Below are positions 33,854 to 42,765 of a stretch of 64,000 nt of DNA, one piece after another. Below the pieces are notes generated by a model that saw nothing but the letters and a program-made list of their open reading frames with translations, had not been told where the DNA came from and did no database searches. Position numbers and translations under genes: made by a program. The stretch lies in contig CACWXY010000008.1 in the NCBI GenBank assembly GCA_902764915.1, forward strand, positions 1-64,000. The letters run 5' to 3'. Position 1 is the first letter of the stretch, and each line of letters starts with the position of its first letter. The DNA is from an uncultured Eubacteriales bacterium (lineage in GTDB: Bacteria; Bacillota; Clostridia; Christensenellales; Aristaeellaceae).

Positions 33854-35506
33854 TTACTCTTCCTTTCCCATCTTGATTTCATTCTGCTGCGCCACCAGAT
33901 GCTCACTGGAATAGGTCCGGCGAAGCAGCGGCTTTTCAATCTTGCCAGTTGGATTCCGGGGTACCTTTGCGAAGATCACCCGGCGCGGCCGCTTATAGCG
34001 CGGCATGCCCATACAGAAGGCATTGACTTCCTCTTCCGTAAGGCTCATGCCTTCCTTTACCTCAATAATCGCGCAGGTGATCTCGCCCAGGCGCTTGTCA
34101 GGCACACCGATGACCGCCACATCCTTGATCGCGTCATGCGCACGCAGAAAATCCTCGATCTGGACGGGATAGATGTTCTCACCGCCGGTGATAATCACGT
34201 CCTTCTTGCGGTCAACCAGGTATATGAAGCCATCTTTGTCATATTCGGCCATATCGCCGGTATACAGCCAGCCGTCTGTGTCCAGAACTTCCTTTGTGGC
34301 TGCTTCGTCATGGTAATAGCATTTCATGACGCCCGGTCCGCGTACGGCAAGCTCTCCAACCCCGCTCTGTATCGGTTCGTGCTGTTCGTTGACAATGCGC
34401 ACTTCCCAGCCATACCCGGCAACCCCGATCGCGCCGACCTTATGCACGTTCTCCACGCCCAGATGAACACAGCCCGGGCCGATCGATTCGCTGAGGCCGT
34501 AATTGGTGTCATAGGCGTGATGCGGGAAGATGCTCTTCCAGCGCTTGATAAGGGTGGGCGGAACCGGCTGGGCACCGATATGCATCAGACGCCACTGTTC
34601 CAGGTGATAATCCGACAGATTGACGCGTCCGCTTTCAATGGCGTCAAGAATATCCTGCGCCCACGGCACCAGCAGCCATACAATGGTGCAGCGTTCCTCG
34701 CTGACCGTGCGCAGAATCCATTCCGGACTGACACCGCGCAGGATAACGGCCTTGGAGCCGGTGTACAGACTGCCGAACCAGTGCATCTTGGCGCCGGTAT
34801 GATACAGCGGCGGAATGCAGAGAAAGACATCGTCCCGTGTCTGGCCGTGATGCGCATGCTCGACCGTCGCTGCATGCATGAGTGAGCGATGCGCATGCAG
34901 GATGGCCTTGGGGAAGCCGGTGGTGCCGGAGGAAAAATAGATCGCGCCGTCATCGTCATCGTCAATGGGAACGCTGGGCGCCTGTGTCGAGCAGTACTCG
35001 ATCAGACGGTCATAGCTGTCGGCAAAGGAAGGACAGTCATCCCCTACATAGAACCGGTTCTTGACCCGCGGTACCTGGTAGAGAATTTCCTCCACGCGTC
35101 CGATGAACTCAGGACCGAATACCAGCGCATCTACGTCGGCCAGTTTCAGGCAATGCAGTATTTCATCGGAGGTATAGCGGTAATTGAGCGGCACAGCCAG
35201 CGCACCGGTCTTGAGAATTCCAAAATAGATCGGCAGCCATTCCAGACAGTTCATCAGAAGAATAGCTACCTTGTCTCCCTTTTTGATCCCGCGCGTCAGA
35301 AGAAGATTGGCAAACTTGTTTGCTTTTCTGTCAAACTCGCCCCATGTCATCTGCTTGCGGAATGCGCCTCCGCGGCCGGATTCGATCAGGGAATACTCCC
35401 GCCATGTCACCAGAGGAATATTCTTGACATCCGGGTTAATCTCCACCAGTGCCACATCATTCTTATAATATGTGGCATTTCGAACCAGAAGCTCAGTAAT
35501 CGGCAT
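33854..35506 (-). CDS. AMP-forming acyl-CoA synthetase (probable arylacetate-CoA ligase)
   Basis: The 550-residue enzyme shows the adenylate-forming motifs: AIYFSSGTTGFPKAILHAH (A3, phosphate loop), GWLYTGDMAEYDKDGFIYLV (A7/A8), RKKDVIITGGENIYPVQIE and NPTGKIEKPLLRR with the A10 lysine. It resembles medium-chain/aryl acyl-CoA synthetases rather than acetyl-CoA synthetase. ATG at 35506 follows GGGAGGGAAAACA; the longer frame reaches into the T-box terminator. Its position ahead of iorAB under one T-box supports arylacetates as substrates, activated to arylacetyl-CoA at the cost of ATP. Exact substrate unproven. Confidence 0.9.
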   Translation of the reverse strand: MPITELLVRNATYYKNDVALVEINPDVKNIPLVTWREYSLIESGRGGAFRKQMTWGEFDRKANKFANLLLTRGIKKGDKVAILLMNCLEWLPIYFGILKTGALAVPLNYRYTSDEILHCLKLADVDALVFGPEFIGRVEEILYQVPRVKNRFYVGDDCPSFADSYDRLIEYCSTQAPSVPIDDDDDGAIYFSSGTTGFPKAILHAHRSLMHAATVEHAHHGQTRDDVFLCIPPLYHTGAKMHWFGSLYTGSKAVILRGVSPEWILRTVSEERCTIVWLLVPWAQDILDAIESGRVNLSDYHLEQWRLMHIGAQPVPPTLIKRWKSIFPHHAYDTNYGLSESIGPGCVHLGVENVHKVGAIGVAGYGWEVRIVNEQHEPIQSGVGELAVRGPGVMKCYYHDEAATKEVLDTDGWLYTGDMAEYDKDGFIYLVDRKKDVIITGGENIYPVQIEDFLRAHDAIKDVAVIGVPDKRLGEITCAIIEVKEGMSLTEEEVNAFCMGMPRYKRPRRVIFAKVPRNPTGKIEKPLLRRTYSSEHLVAQQNEIKMGKEE

Positions 35507-35525
35507 TGTTTTCCCTCCCTGCAAA

Positions 35526-35785
35526 TAAAAAGCACCCCGATGATTCCCTGGGGAACCATCGGGGCGGCTAATAATATCGTCGCGGTACCACCCGAATTTT
35601 ACCGGAGCAAACATCGCCCGGCCTCGAGCGCGCGATCACGGACGCTGGCCGTCGCAGCCTACTGAGGACACGGCCCTTTCGGTGCGAAGCTCGCGGGTGT
35701 ATTCATGCAGTCCTGCCATCGCCTTGCACCAGCCGGCGACTCTCTGAAGGTCTCAGACGGCATTACTCTTCCCGGTCATCACAGT
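35526..35785 (-). promoter_or_regulatory. T-box riboswitch, specifier UAC (tyrosine)
   Basis: On the minus strand the leader contains the conserved T-box GGGTGGTACCGCG (35581-35593) and a terminator (35526-35564) whose 14-base arms pair with a single mismatch, followed by a T-run. Stem I begins with GATGACCGGGAAGAGTA; the AGTA loop-E strand is opposite GAA, with helix ATGC/GCAT (plus GTC/GAC) above and GGG/CCC below. The triplet after GAA is UAC (35699-35701), followed by the usual purine, so the specifier is a tyrosine codon. The UGGU bulge suits a discriminator A. Uncharged tRNA-Tyr would prevent termination and turn the operon on. Confidence 0.93.
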
Positions 35786-35791
35786 AAAGGC

Positions 35792-35820
35792 ATTATCCTG
35801 CCACAGGGTTTTCTTGTCAA
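35792..35820 (-). promoter_or_regulatory. Promoter of the T-box operon
   Basis: -35 TTGACA (35815-35820) and -10 GATAAT (35792-35797) on the minus strand, spacer 17 bases, placing the transcript start near 35785 at the beginning of the T-box leader. Confidence 0.85.
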
Positions 35821-35863
35821 GTCGGGAAACTGCAGGCAAGGACGAAATACCCGAAAAAAACAT

Positions 35864-38800
35864 TTAGCGCGCAAGCAGTTCCAGCAGTTCCTCCCGGCTC
35901 ATGTTCAGAATACCGCTCTCCTGTGCCTCCGTCACCGAGTCCAGAAGCGACGCCTTTCGTTCCTGCAGTTCCAGGATGCGCTCCTCAATCGTGTTCTTTG
36001 TGATCAGCTTATAGACCTGTACACGCTCGGTCTGTCCCAGGCGGTGCGCGCGGTCAGTCGCCTGGTTCTGCGCAGCCATATTCCACCATGGGTCATAGTG
36101 AATCACGATATCCGCAGCCGTCAGGTTCAGCCCGGTTCCGCCTGCACGCAGCGAAATCAGAAAGACCTGGAACCGGCCATGATTGAAGGCTTTGACCAGT
36201 TCTGCTCTGCGCTCCTTGGATGTGGATCCCTCCAGCGTTTCACAGGTGATATCCACGGATTCCATGCGCATGCGTATCAGTTCCAGCATACTGGTATACT
36301 GGGAGAAGAGAAGAATCTGATGTCCGTTTTCCACCATGGAAGTCACAAGCTCCATACAGGCGTCCAGTTTGGAAGAGGTCCCGGTATAGTTTTCAAAGCA
36401 GAGCCTGGGATCGCAGCAGATCTGCCGCAGACGCATCAGTGCGGTAAGCAGGTCCAGTTTTCCTTTGCCCTCATGATCCAGCTGCGAACGAAGCGCATGC
36501 ACCGTCGCGGCATAGATCTTTTCCTCTGCCTCGCTCATTTCGATGCGCCGGATAAACTCTTCCTTCGGCGGAAGCTCTGTGAGCACATCCTTTTTCAGCC
36601 GCCGCAGAATAAACGGACGCACCAGACGGCGCAGCTGCTCCATGGCCTCCTGGTCATTCGTCTCCATAATCGGCTTTTCCATGCGCTCCACAAAATGCGC
36701 ATGCGAAAAAAGGTATCCCGGCATGAGAAAGTCAAACATGTTCCACATTTCGCTGAGCCGGTTCTCCACAGGCGTGCCGGTCATGACGAAGCGCTGCGAA
36801 CACTGCAGAGTCTTCACAGCCTTTGACGCAAGCGTATTCACGTTTTTCACAAACTGTGCCTCATCCAGCACACAGGCGTAAAACGCGACATCCTGATAGG
36901 CCACGATATCCCGGCGCAGAAGATCATAGCTTGTGACAAATACGTCTGTATCCGTCTCTTCCCGGATACGGCGCGTGCGCTCCTGCTGAGGCCCGATGAC
37001 AAGGTTCACATGCATATGCGGCGCAAAACGCGCAAACTCATCACTCCAGTTATACACAAGGGATGCCGGACAGATCACAAGGCTCGGCCTTCCTGTGACG
37101 CTTCGCGTACAGGAGTGAAGATAGGCAATCATCTGAAGTGTCTTTCCCAGGCCCATTTCATCGGCAAGAATGCCGCCGAAGTGGCAGCTTTCCAGGGCTT
37201 TCAGCCAGCGGTATCCTGTCTCCTGGTAGGGGCGGAGCACCCCCTGAAATGCCGGGTCCACCGGATAATCATCCGCGCTTATCGTCTGAAAGCGGCGCAC
37301 CAGCTGCCGGAAGGAAGGCTCCTGCGTCAGCTGTAGGCCGCGCGCTCTTTGCAGAAGGCAATCAATATACAAGGCGCGATAGGCAGCAACATGCACTTTT
37401 CCGCTGGCAAGCTCTGCGGGAGTGAGCTGAATCATATGCACCATTTCGGCCATCAGCTTCAGATTGCCGTCATCAAGCTCCACGTATCGGCCATCCGCCA
37501 GGCGGTGATACTTTTTCTTCTGCATCAGACTGCGGTACAGCGCTTCCAGTTCCGAGACCGGAAACGCACTGGTATCGAAATCCAGATTCAGAAAGCCCTG
37601 GGAGATGCTGACAGAGAGCGAGAACTTGTCAAAGGAAACCCGTCTCTTTTCCAGCGCTTCGGAGACATATACCGTCCCTACTTCGCGGAAGCGGTCAATA
37701 CTCTCCACAAGAAAGCTGTCCATCCGGTCATCGCCGAAGAGCATGAAGCGCGGGCGCACCGGGTCTGGAGAGAAGTACTGACGCACAAGAAGCTCGATCT
37801 TCTCCTCAAAGAAAGGATTTCTTTTCACCTTTTTCCGCTCGGCGCTTTCTCCGACAGGCGTTGCCTGCCGCAGAAGAAAGTCCGTATCGCCATAGAAAAA
37901 CTTGACAATGCACTCCAGTCCGTCCTTTCCGGACTTGTCCAGATAGAAAGACACCGTGCATGCATCTGGCTGAAATTCTTCCAGTACGTTCCCCGGATCC
38001 AGCACTTCCACATAATCGGAAATTGCAGGCACCACACCGCCTACAAAGCGCGGAAGGTCCTCATCCACAATCACCAGCGATGTGTCATCCGATTTTACCT
38101 GCAGCGGCTGAATTGTCCGCTCAAAAGCCTCTGTCACCCGCCAGACAAACATGATGCCTTCCCGCTGCTGGCGCATATAGCGGTATTTTCCGGTATGGAA
38201 GAAAAGAATCCCGGAGAAATCGTGCATATCCAGCTCTGCATAGCCATCTTTGTGTACGATCTCCATCTGCAGTGTGGGCATCTGTGTGCCGAACGCCGTA
38301 TCCTGATGGTTCTTCTCCCTTGCCGGGATCAGTCCCTGATCTGCAAAGCAGTCAAACAGGACATCAAACTGCGCCCCCCGAAGGCGCAGTGTACCCATGC
38401 CGGACAGCGAAGCCGAGGCCGAAAAACCATACAGACGGATACAGCTGGCGTCCAGCTCGCTCTGCTCCCGCAGGGCCGTGAAGAACGTCCGGGAGACTGC
38501 ATCGAGAAGATCCGCATCATGCGCAATCACAAGACCGGATCCGTAGGTTTCCTTTTTTCTCTCATCAAAGGCCTTGAACAGGCTGGGAAACGACTGTACA
38601 TTATAAAGCTTTCCGCCTTCCAGACCGATGCGTGCCCCAACCACCGGAAACACTCTGTCATCGTCAGACATGCCTTCCCTGTTGCTTTCATCAAAACGAA
38701 AGGTGGGCACCAGGCGGATCCGTGGACGGATTTCCATCCCCTCATCCTTATCGGGTGCATCCATGCGCAGGCGCTGAAAATGGCGCATCACGCGTTCCAT

Positions 38801-39139
38801 CTGCGAATCGGTTGCAAAGTGTTCCCCGAGTACGGTGGCTTCTTCCTTCCTGACGGCATGCAGAAGAAGTGCCGATGCATGCGGACACACCGGCATTTTC
38901 CCTTGATACTTGCAGGTGCAGAAGTATTCAATGCGCTGACTTTTGAGAAGGTCCACGTAGGTACCGTAGGCCAATGCCTGGTCATAGAAGCGTGCCCGTG
39001 CTGTCAGCCGGTCGTCTTTTTCCTCCAGCGTGTACTCATGAACCTCGCCTCTGCGTTCCAGACGGTCACCTGCCTCCATACAGGCTTTCCCCAGGGATCG
39101 AACCAGCTGTGCTTCGGTCGGTATCCATCGGCTGAGCAT
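35864..39139 (-). CDS. SNF2 family helicase with N-terminal SWIM zinc finger
   Basis: The 1,091-residue protein begins with a SWIM finger (FCTCKYQGKMPVCPH; C74, C76, C85, H87) and a long SNF2-associated region (about 120-600). The C-terminal half is a complete SNF2 motor: GGILADEMGLGKTLQMIAYL (motif I), VLDEAQFVKN (motif II), TGTPVENRLSEMWNMFDFL (III), FSQYTSMLE (IV), SLRAGGTGLNLTAADIVIHY (V) and QATDRAHRLGQ (VI). Such ATPases translocate on double-stranded DNA and are common single-copy genes in Bacillota; their role is unclear. ATG at 39139 is chosen because AGGAGG lies 6 bases upstream. It is monocistronic and divergent from the GH20 operon. Confidence 0.93.
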   Translation of the reverse strand: MLSRWIPTEAQLVRSLGKACMEAGDRLERRGEVHEYTLEEKDDRLTARARFYDQALAYGTYVDLLKSQRIEYFCTCKYQGKMPVCPHASALLLHAVRKEEATVLGEHFATDSQMERVMRHFQRLRMDAPDKDEGMEIRPRIRLVPTFRFDESNREGMSDDDRVFPVVGARIGLEGGKLYNVQSFPSLFKAFDERKKETYGSGLVIAHDADLLDAVSRTFFTALREQSELDASCIRLYGFSASASLSGMGTLRLRGAQFDVLFDCFADQGLIPAREKNHQDTAFGTQMPTLQMEIVHKDGYAELDMHDFSGILFFHTGKYRYMRQQREGIMFVWRVTEAFERTIQPLQVKSDDTSLVIVDEDLPRFVGGVVPAISDYVEVLDPGNVLEEFQPDACTVSFYLDKSGKDGLECIVKFFYGDTDFLLRQATPVGESAERKKVKRNPFFEEKIELLVRQYFSPDPVRPRFMLFGDDRMDSFLVESIDRFREVGTVYVSEALEKRRVSFDKFSLSVSISQGFLNLDFDTSAFPVSELEALYRSLMQKKKYHRLADGRYVELDDGNLKLMAEMVHMIQLTPAELASGKVHVAAYRALYIDCLLQRARGLQLTQEPSFRQLVRRFQTISADDYPVDPAFQGVLRPYQETGYRWLKALESCHFGGILADEMGLGKTLQMIAYLHSCTRSVTGRPSLVICPASLVYNWSDEFARFAPHMHVNLVIGPQQERTRRIREETDTDVFVTSYDLLRRDIVAYQDVAFYACVLDEAQFVKNVNTLASKAVKTLQCSQRFVMTGTPVENRLSEMWNMFDFLMPGYLFSHAHFVERMEKPIMETNDQEAMEQLRRLVRPFILRRLKKDVLTELPPKEEFIRRIEMSEAEEKIYAATVHALRSQLDHEGKGKLDLLTALMRLRQICCDPRLCFENYTGTSSKLDACMELVTSMVENGHQILLFSQYTSMLELIRMRMESVDITCETLEGSTSKERRAELVKAFNHGRFQVFLISLRAGGTGLNLTAADIVIHYDPWWNMAAQNQATDRAHRLGQTERVQVYKLITKNTIEERILELQERKASLLDSVTEAQESGILNMSREELLELLAR

Positions 39140-39199
39140 AGGCATCCTCCTTTTCTTTTTGGGACGAAAAATTGTAGCATATGCATTTCGATCCTTCAA

Positions 39200-39227
39200 T
39201 TGCATTTTTACCTGTGTCCGATATAAT
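39200..39227 (+). promoter_or_regulatory. Promoter of the GH20-esterase-ATP-grasp operon
   Basis: -35 TTGCAT (39200-39205) and -10 TATAAT (39222-39227), spacer 16, 40 bases before the GH20 start codon. Confidence 0.75.
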
Positions 39228-39267
39228 GGTCACGATTTCGATTCGTTCAATTAGGAGGGAGCACTTT

Positions 39268-41064
39268 ATGCAGTCCTGGAGTCCTGAAAAGCTGGCCCTG
39301 GCCATGAAACACGTAGAAAATGTGACAGACAATCCGCACTTTCCTTCCCTGAAAGCCCTGGTTGGTCCCGGACTTTCCCTTTCCCTGAAAGAGGGAGAGT
39401 ACACGCTTACCTGTGAGGATATGAGCAGTCTCTGCCGCGGACTGTTCCTGCTGCAGGAGAGCGAAAGGCAGGGACAGAACCTGCTGGCCACACCGCAGAC
39501 ACGGCATTTTTCCCATGTAGGCGTCATGCTTGACATGAGCCGCAATGCCGTCATGAAACCGGAGGCCGTATGCGCCTTCATAGACCGGATGGCCTGTCTT
39601 GGCATGAACATGCTCATGCTCTATACAGAGGATACCTATACCGTAAAAGGCTATCCCACCTTTGGCTATCTACGCGGACGGTATACGATCGATGAGATGA
39701 AATCCATGGACGCGTATGCAATGGAAGTCGGCGTGGAACTGGTTCCATGCATCCAGACACTGGCGCACCTGAAGACCTTCCTCGCCTGGGATTCCTCCGC
39801 TGTTCTTCGGGATCAGATGGACATTCTGCTCATTGACGAGCCGGAGACGGAGAAACTGATCCGCGCCATGATAGCAACACTTCGTGAATGCTTTCATTCC
39901 CGCCGCATTCATATCGGCATGGACGAAGCGCATGCCGTGGGACTCGGCGCCTGGCGTGCCAAGCATGGGGAAACGGACCGCTTTGCCCTGCTTTCCCGTC
40001 ATCTGAACCTCGTCTCTTCCATCTGCCGGGAGTATGACTTTGCACCCATGATGTGGTCGGATATGTTCTTCCGCCTTGGATCCAGGCATGGAGAGTATTA
40101 TGACAGGAATGCCGAGATTCCGCAGAGCGTGATTGATACCCTGCCGGATGTGGGAATGGTCTACTGGGACTACTATCATACCGATGAGTCTATGTATGAC
40201 CACATGCTCACCCAGCACGAGCGCATGGGCACACCCATCTTTGCCGGCGGGATCTGGACCTGGAGCGGGTTTGTTCCCCATATTGTCAGGACCCGTGCAA
40301 CCACAGTGCCGGCGCTGCGCGTGTGTGCGCGCCATCAGGTGGATACGGTCTTTGCAACCCTCTGGGGGGATGACGGCGGAGAGACCGACTACTCCATGGC
40401 GCTTTCCCAGTTCGCATACCTGAGCGAATACTGCTGGCGCGGCGAAGACGCTTCTGAATCGGACATTCGCGCTCTGGGAAGCCGCATTTCGGGGCTGGAG
40501 AGCGTCTATGAGGATGTGTACGCGGACTTCTATCCCGGAGACATGAATCATTTCATCGGAAAGAAGCTGGTATGGGCTGATCCGCTTCTGCCTCTTGCCT
40601 GTCTGGATCAGGAAACGCTTCAGAAGGCCCGGGACAAGGCTGCGCATGCGCTGTCGCTTCTTCTTGATGTCAGGGACTGCGATGTGAAATCCTATCTGCA
40701 GGCACTGTTTACTGTGGTATCGGGTAAGGCCGCACTGCTCGCCTCTGTCCGTGACGCCTACATACAGAAGGACCGTGATGCCCTGGAGTGCTGTCTAAAG
40801 ACGGTCCGGGCACTGCAGGGACAGTACCGGGCACTCCATGATGCACACCGCACGCTCTGGAACCATCAGTGCAAGCGCTTCGGGTTTGAGCTTCTCGCCG
40901 CACGCTATGGCGGTGCCATACAGCGGCTGTCTGATGTGGCCAAGGATATGGAAGCCCATCTGGAAGGCAGTCTCTCCCAGATCGAAGAACTGGAAGCCAC
41001 ACCGCTTCCCGAGGATCCGGGCTATGCCTACCGCCGCCTGATTACCGCAGGACAGGAATGGTAA
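39268..41064 (+). CDS. Glycoside hydrolase family 20-type beta-N-acetylhexosaminidase
   Basis: The 598-residue protein has a GH20 barrel: HVGVMLDMSRNAVMKPEAVC opens it, MLYTEDTYTV and GVELVPCIQTLAHL follow, and RRIHIGMDEAHAVG holds the catalytic Asp-Glu pair (D219-E220). GH20 enzymes remove terminal N-acetylglucosamine or galactosamine using the substrate acetamido group. No signal peptide or lipobox is present, so it acts in the cytoplasm, presumably on imported or recycled amino-sugar glycans. About 150 C-terminal residues are helical. ATG at 39268 follows AGGAGG. It leads a four-gene operon. Confidence 0.85.
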   Translation: MQSWSPEKLALAMKHVENVTDNPHFPSLKALVGPGLSLSLKEGEYTLTCEDMSSLCRGLFLLQESERQGQNLLATPQTRHFSHVGVMLDMSRNAVMKPEAVCAFIDRMACLGMNMLMLYTEDTYTVKGYPTFGYLRGRYTIDEMKSMDAYAMEVGVELVPCIQTLAHLKTFLAWDSSAVLRDQMDILLIDEPETEKLIRAMIATLRECFHSRRIHIGMDEAHAVGLGAWRAKHGETDRFALLSRHLNLVSSICREYDFAPMMWSDMFFRLGSRHGEYYDRNAEIPQSVIDTLPDVGMVYWDYYHTDESMYDHMLTQHERMGTPIFAGGIWTWSGFVPHIVRTRATTVPALRVCARHQVDTVFATLWGDDGGETDYSMALSQFAYLSEYCWRGEDASESDIRALGSRISGLESVYEDVYADFYPGDMNHFIGKKLVWADPLLPLACLDQETLQKARDKAAHALSLLLDVRDCDVKSYLQALFTVVSGKAALLASVRDAYIQKDRDALECCLKTVRALQGQYRALHDAHRTLWNHQCKRFGFELLAARYGGAIQRLSDVAKDMEAHLEGSLSQIEELEATPLPEDPGYAYRRLITAGQEW

Positions 41065-41200
41065 TGCATGCGCGCACCGCTCCGGCGGTGCGCTTTTGTG
41101 TACTGTCTGTTTTTCCTTCGTATCTGCCTTGTTCTCCCTGCGCTGTTGTGCTAGACTGATTCCCGGTTTCGAGTATTGGAAAAAGAAAGGAGCTACGGGA

Positions 41201-41971
41201 TTGATCGAGACCTTTTATACAGACATACCCCGGCTCAAAACCACGGAAAAACGCAAGGTCTATGTCTACTGTCCTGACGACTTCGCACAGAACCCGGACA
41301 GCCGCTATCCTGTGCTGTACATGTTCGACGGGCACAATGTGTTCTTTGACGCGGATGCCACTTACGGAAAAAGCTGGGGTATGCTGGAATACCTTACTGC
41401 CACGCAGATGCCCCTGATGGTCGTCGCAGTGGACTGCGATCACAGAAAGAACAATGGCCGCCTGCGCGAATATTCGCCGTACCACTTTTCCGACAGCCAG
41501 TTCGGGTCCATTCGCGGCCGGGGACATGCGTTCATGGTTTTCCTGACAGAAAGCCTCAAGCCCATGATTGATGCGCAGTATCCCACGCTTCCGGACCGCG
41601 CGCATACCTTTATCGCCGGCTCTTCCATGGGCGGACTGATGACGCTTTATGCGCTCAGTGCCTTTTCCCATGTTTTTTCCAAAGGCGCTGCCCTGTCGCC
41701 CTCCGTATGGGTGAACACGGAAGGACTTCTCTGCGACATCCGCGGCAGTGAAATGCTGGACGGAAGTCTTGTGTACATGGACTATGGCTCCGGGGAACTG
41801 GATCATCATCCCGGAATGCTGACTGGGCTGGAAAAAGTATCCCATGCACTGTTATCCCGCGGAGCGTATGTGACATTCCGCATAGTTCCCGGCGGCCAGC
41901 ACTGCGAGGCATGCTGGGAGGAACAGCTTCCGTTCTTCATGCCCCAGTTCTTCTACCGATTTGAAAACTGA
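41201..41971 (+). CDS. Putative esterase, alpha/beta hydrolase (esterase D type)
   Basis: The 256-residue protein fits the PF00756 esterase family: KVYVYCPDDFAQNPDSRYPV, VLYMFDGHNVFFD, nucleophile elbow GSSMGG (Ser near residue 147), a late Asp (YMDYGSGELDHH) and GGQHCEACWEEQLPFF with the catalytic His. The start is TTG at 41201, 8 bases after AAAGGAG; no ATG fits the family N-terminus. It is cytoplasmic. The acyl group it removes is unknown, but deacetylation of glycans would suit its place behind a hexosaminidase. Confidence 0.85.
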   Translation: MIETFYTDIPRLKTTEKRKVYVYCPDDFAQNPDSRYPVLYMFDGHNVFFDADATYGKSWGMLEYLTATQMPLMVVAVDCDHRKNNGRLREYSPYHFSDSQFGSIRGRGHAFMVFLTESLKPMIDAQYPTLPDRAHTFIAGSSMGGLMTLYALSAFSHVFSKGAALSPSVWVNTEGLLCDIRGSEMLDGSLVYMDYGSGELDHHPGMLTGLEKVSHALLSRGAYVTFRIVPGGQHCEACWEEQLPFFMPQFFYRFEN

Positions 41972-41985
41972 AGGAGGATCCGCTT

Positions 41986-42735
41986 TTGGAAACCTATTAC
42001 TATCGCGAGTATTCCCCGAACCTTATGCGGGATATGGAACTGAAGCGCTATGGTCATGCCGGGCGTCCTGTTCTGTTTATCCCCTGTCAGAACGGGCATT
42101 TTTATGATTTTGAGAACTTCCATATGCTGGATGTCTGGCAGGAAGCGATTGATCAGGGACAGTGCATGGTCTTTTCGGTGGACACACTGGATGAAGAAAC
42201 CTGGAGCGGACAGGGAGATCCCGCCTGGCGGATCGAGCGTCATGAAGCATGGATGCGTTTTCTGCATGAAGAAATCGGACCCTTTATTCAGGGCGAAGCC
42301 TGCCGGCTCAACGGCTGGGAGGGACATCCCGGCATTATCGCCTTCGGCTGTTCTCTGGGGGCTACGCATGCCGCGAACCTTTTCTTCCGCTTCCCGGAGA
42401 CTTTTGACGGACTTCTGGCACTGAGCGGGATCTATACATCCACCTATGGCTTTGGCAGCTTTGCCAACGAGGCAACCTATCTCAACAGTGCCGTGGATTA
42501 TCTGGCCGGCATGCCCGCAGACCATCCGTACATCGAACGCTACCGCAATGGCCGCGGCATCATTGTATGCGGTCAGGGGGCATGGGAAGTGCCGGAAACC
42601 ACGTACCGCGTCAAGGAGCTCTGCGAGGCAAAGAATATGGGCGTGTGGGTCGATCTGTGGGGATATGACAGCGCGCACGACTGGGACTGGTGGTACCGTC
42701 AGGTAGCCTATCACATCCCGCATCTTTTGGGATAA
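41986..42735 (+). CDS. Putative esterase, alpha/beta hydrolase
   Basis: The 249-residue product is a second PF00756-like hydrolase: ELKRYGHAGRPVLFIPCQNG, elbow FGCSLGATHA (Ser near residue 122) and GYDSAHDWDWWYRQVAYHIP with the catalytic His. It begins with TTG at 41986, 8 bases after AAGGAGG and 14 after the stop of the previous gene. The two esterases are clearly different in sequence, so they are not a recent duplication. Substrate unknown. Confidence 0.83.
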   Translation: METYYYREYSPNLMRDMELKRYGHAGRPVLFIPCQNGHFYDFENFHMLDVWQEAIDQGQCMVFSVDTLDEETWSGQGDPAWRIERHEAWMRFLHEEIGPFIQGEACRLNGWEGHPGIIAFGCSLGATHAANLFFRFPETFDGLLALSGIYTSTYGFGSFANEATYLNSAVDYLAGMPADHPYIERYRNGRGIIVCGQGAWEVPETTYRVKELCEAKNMGVWVDLWGYDSAHDWDWWYRQVAYHIPHLLG

Positions 42736-42765
42736 GTGCAGATAAAGAAGAAAGGATGGCTTTGA

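Noticed and set aside
37349-39226. Plus-strand open frame of about 625 codons
   Set aside because: It lies antisense to the SNF2 helicase, whose motifs are complete; no start signal or family features.
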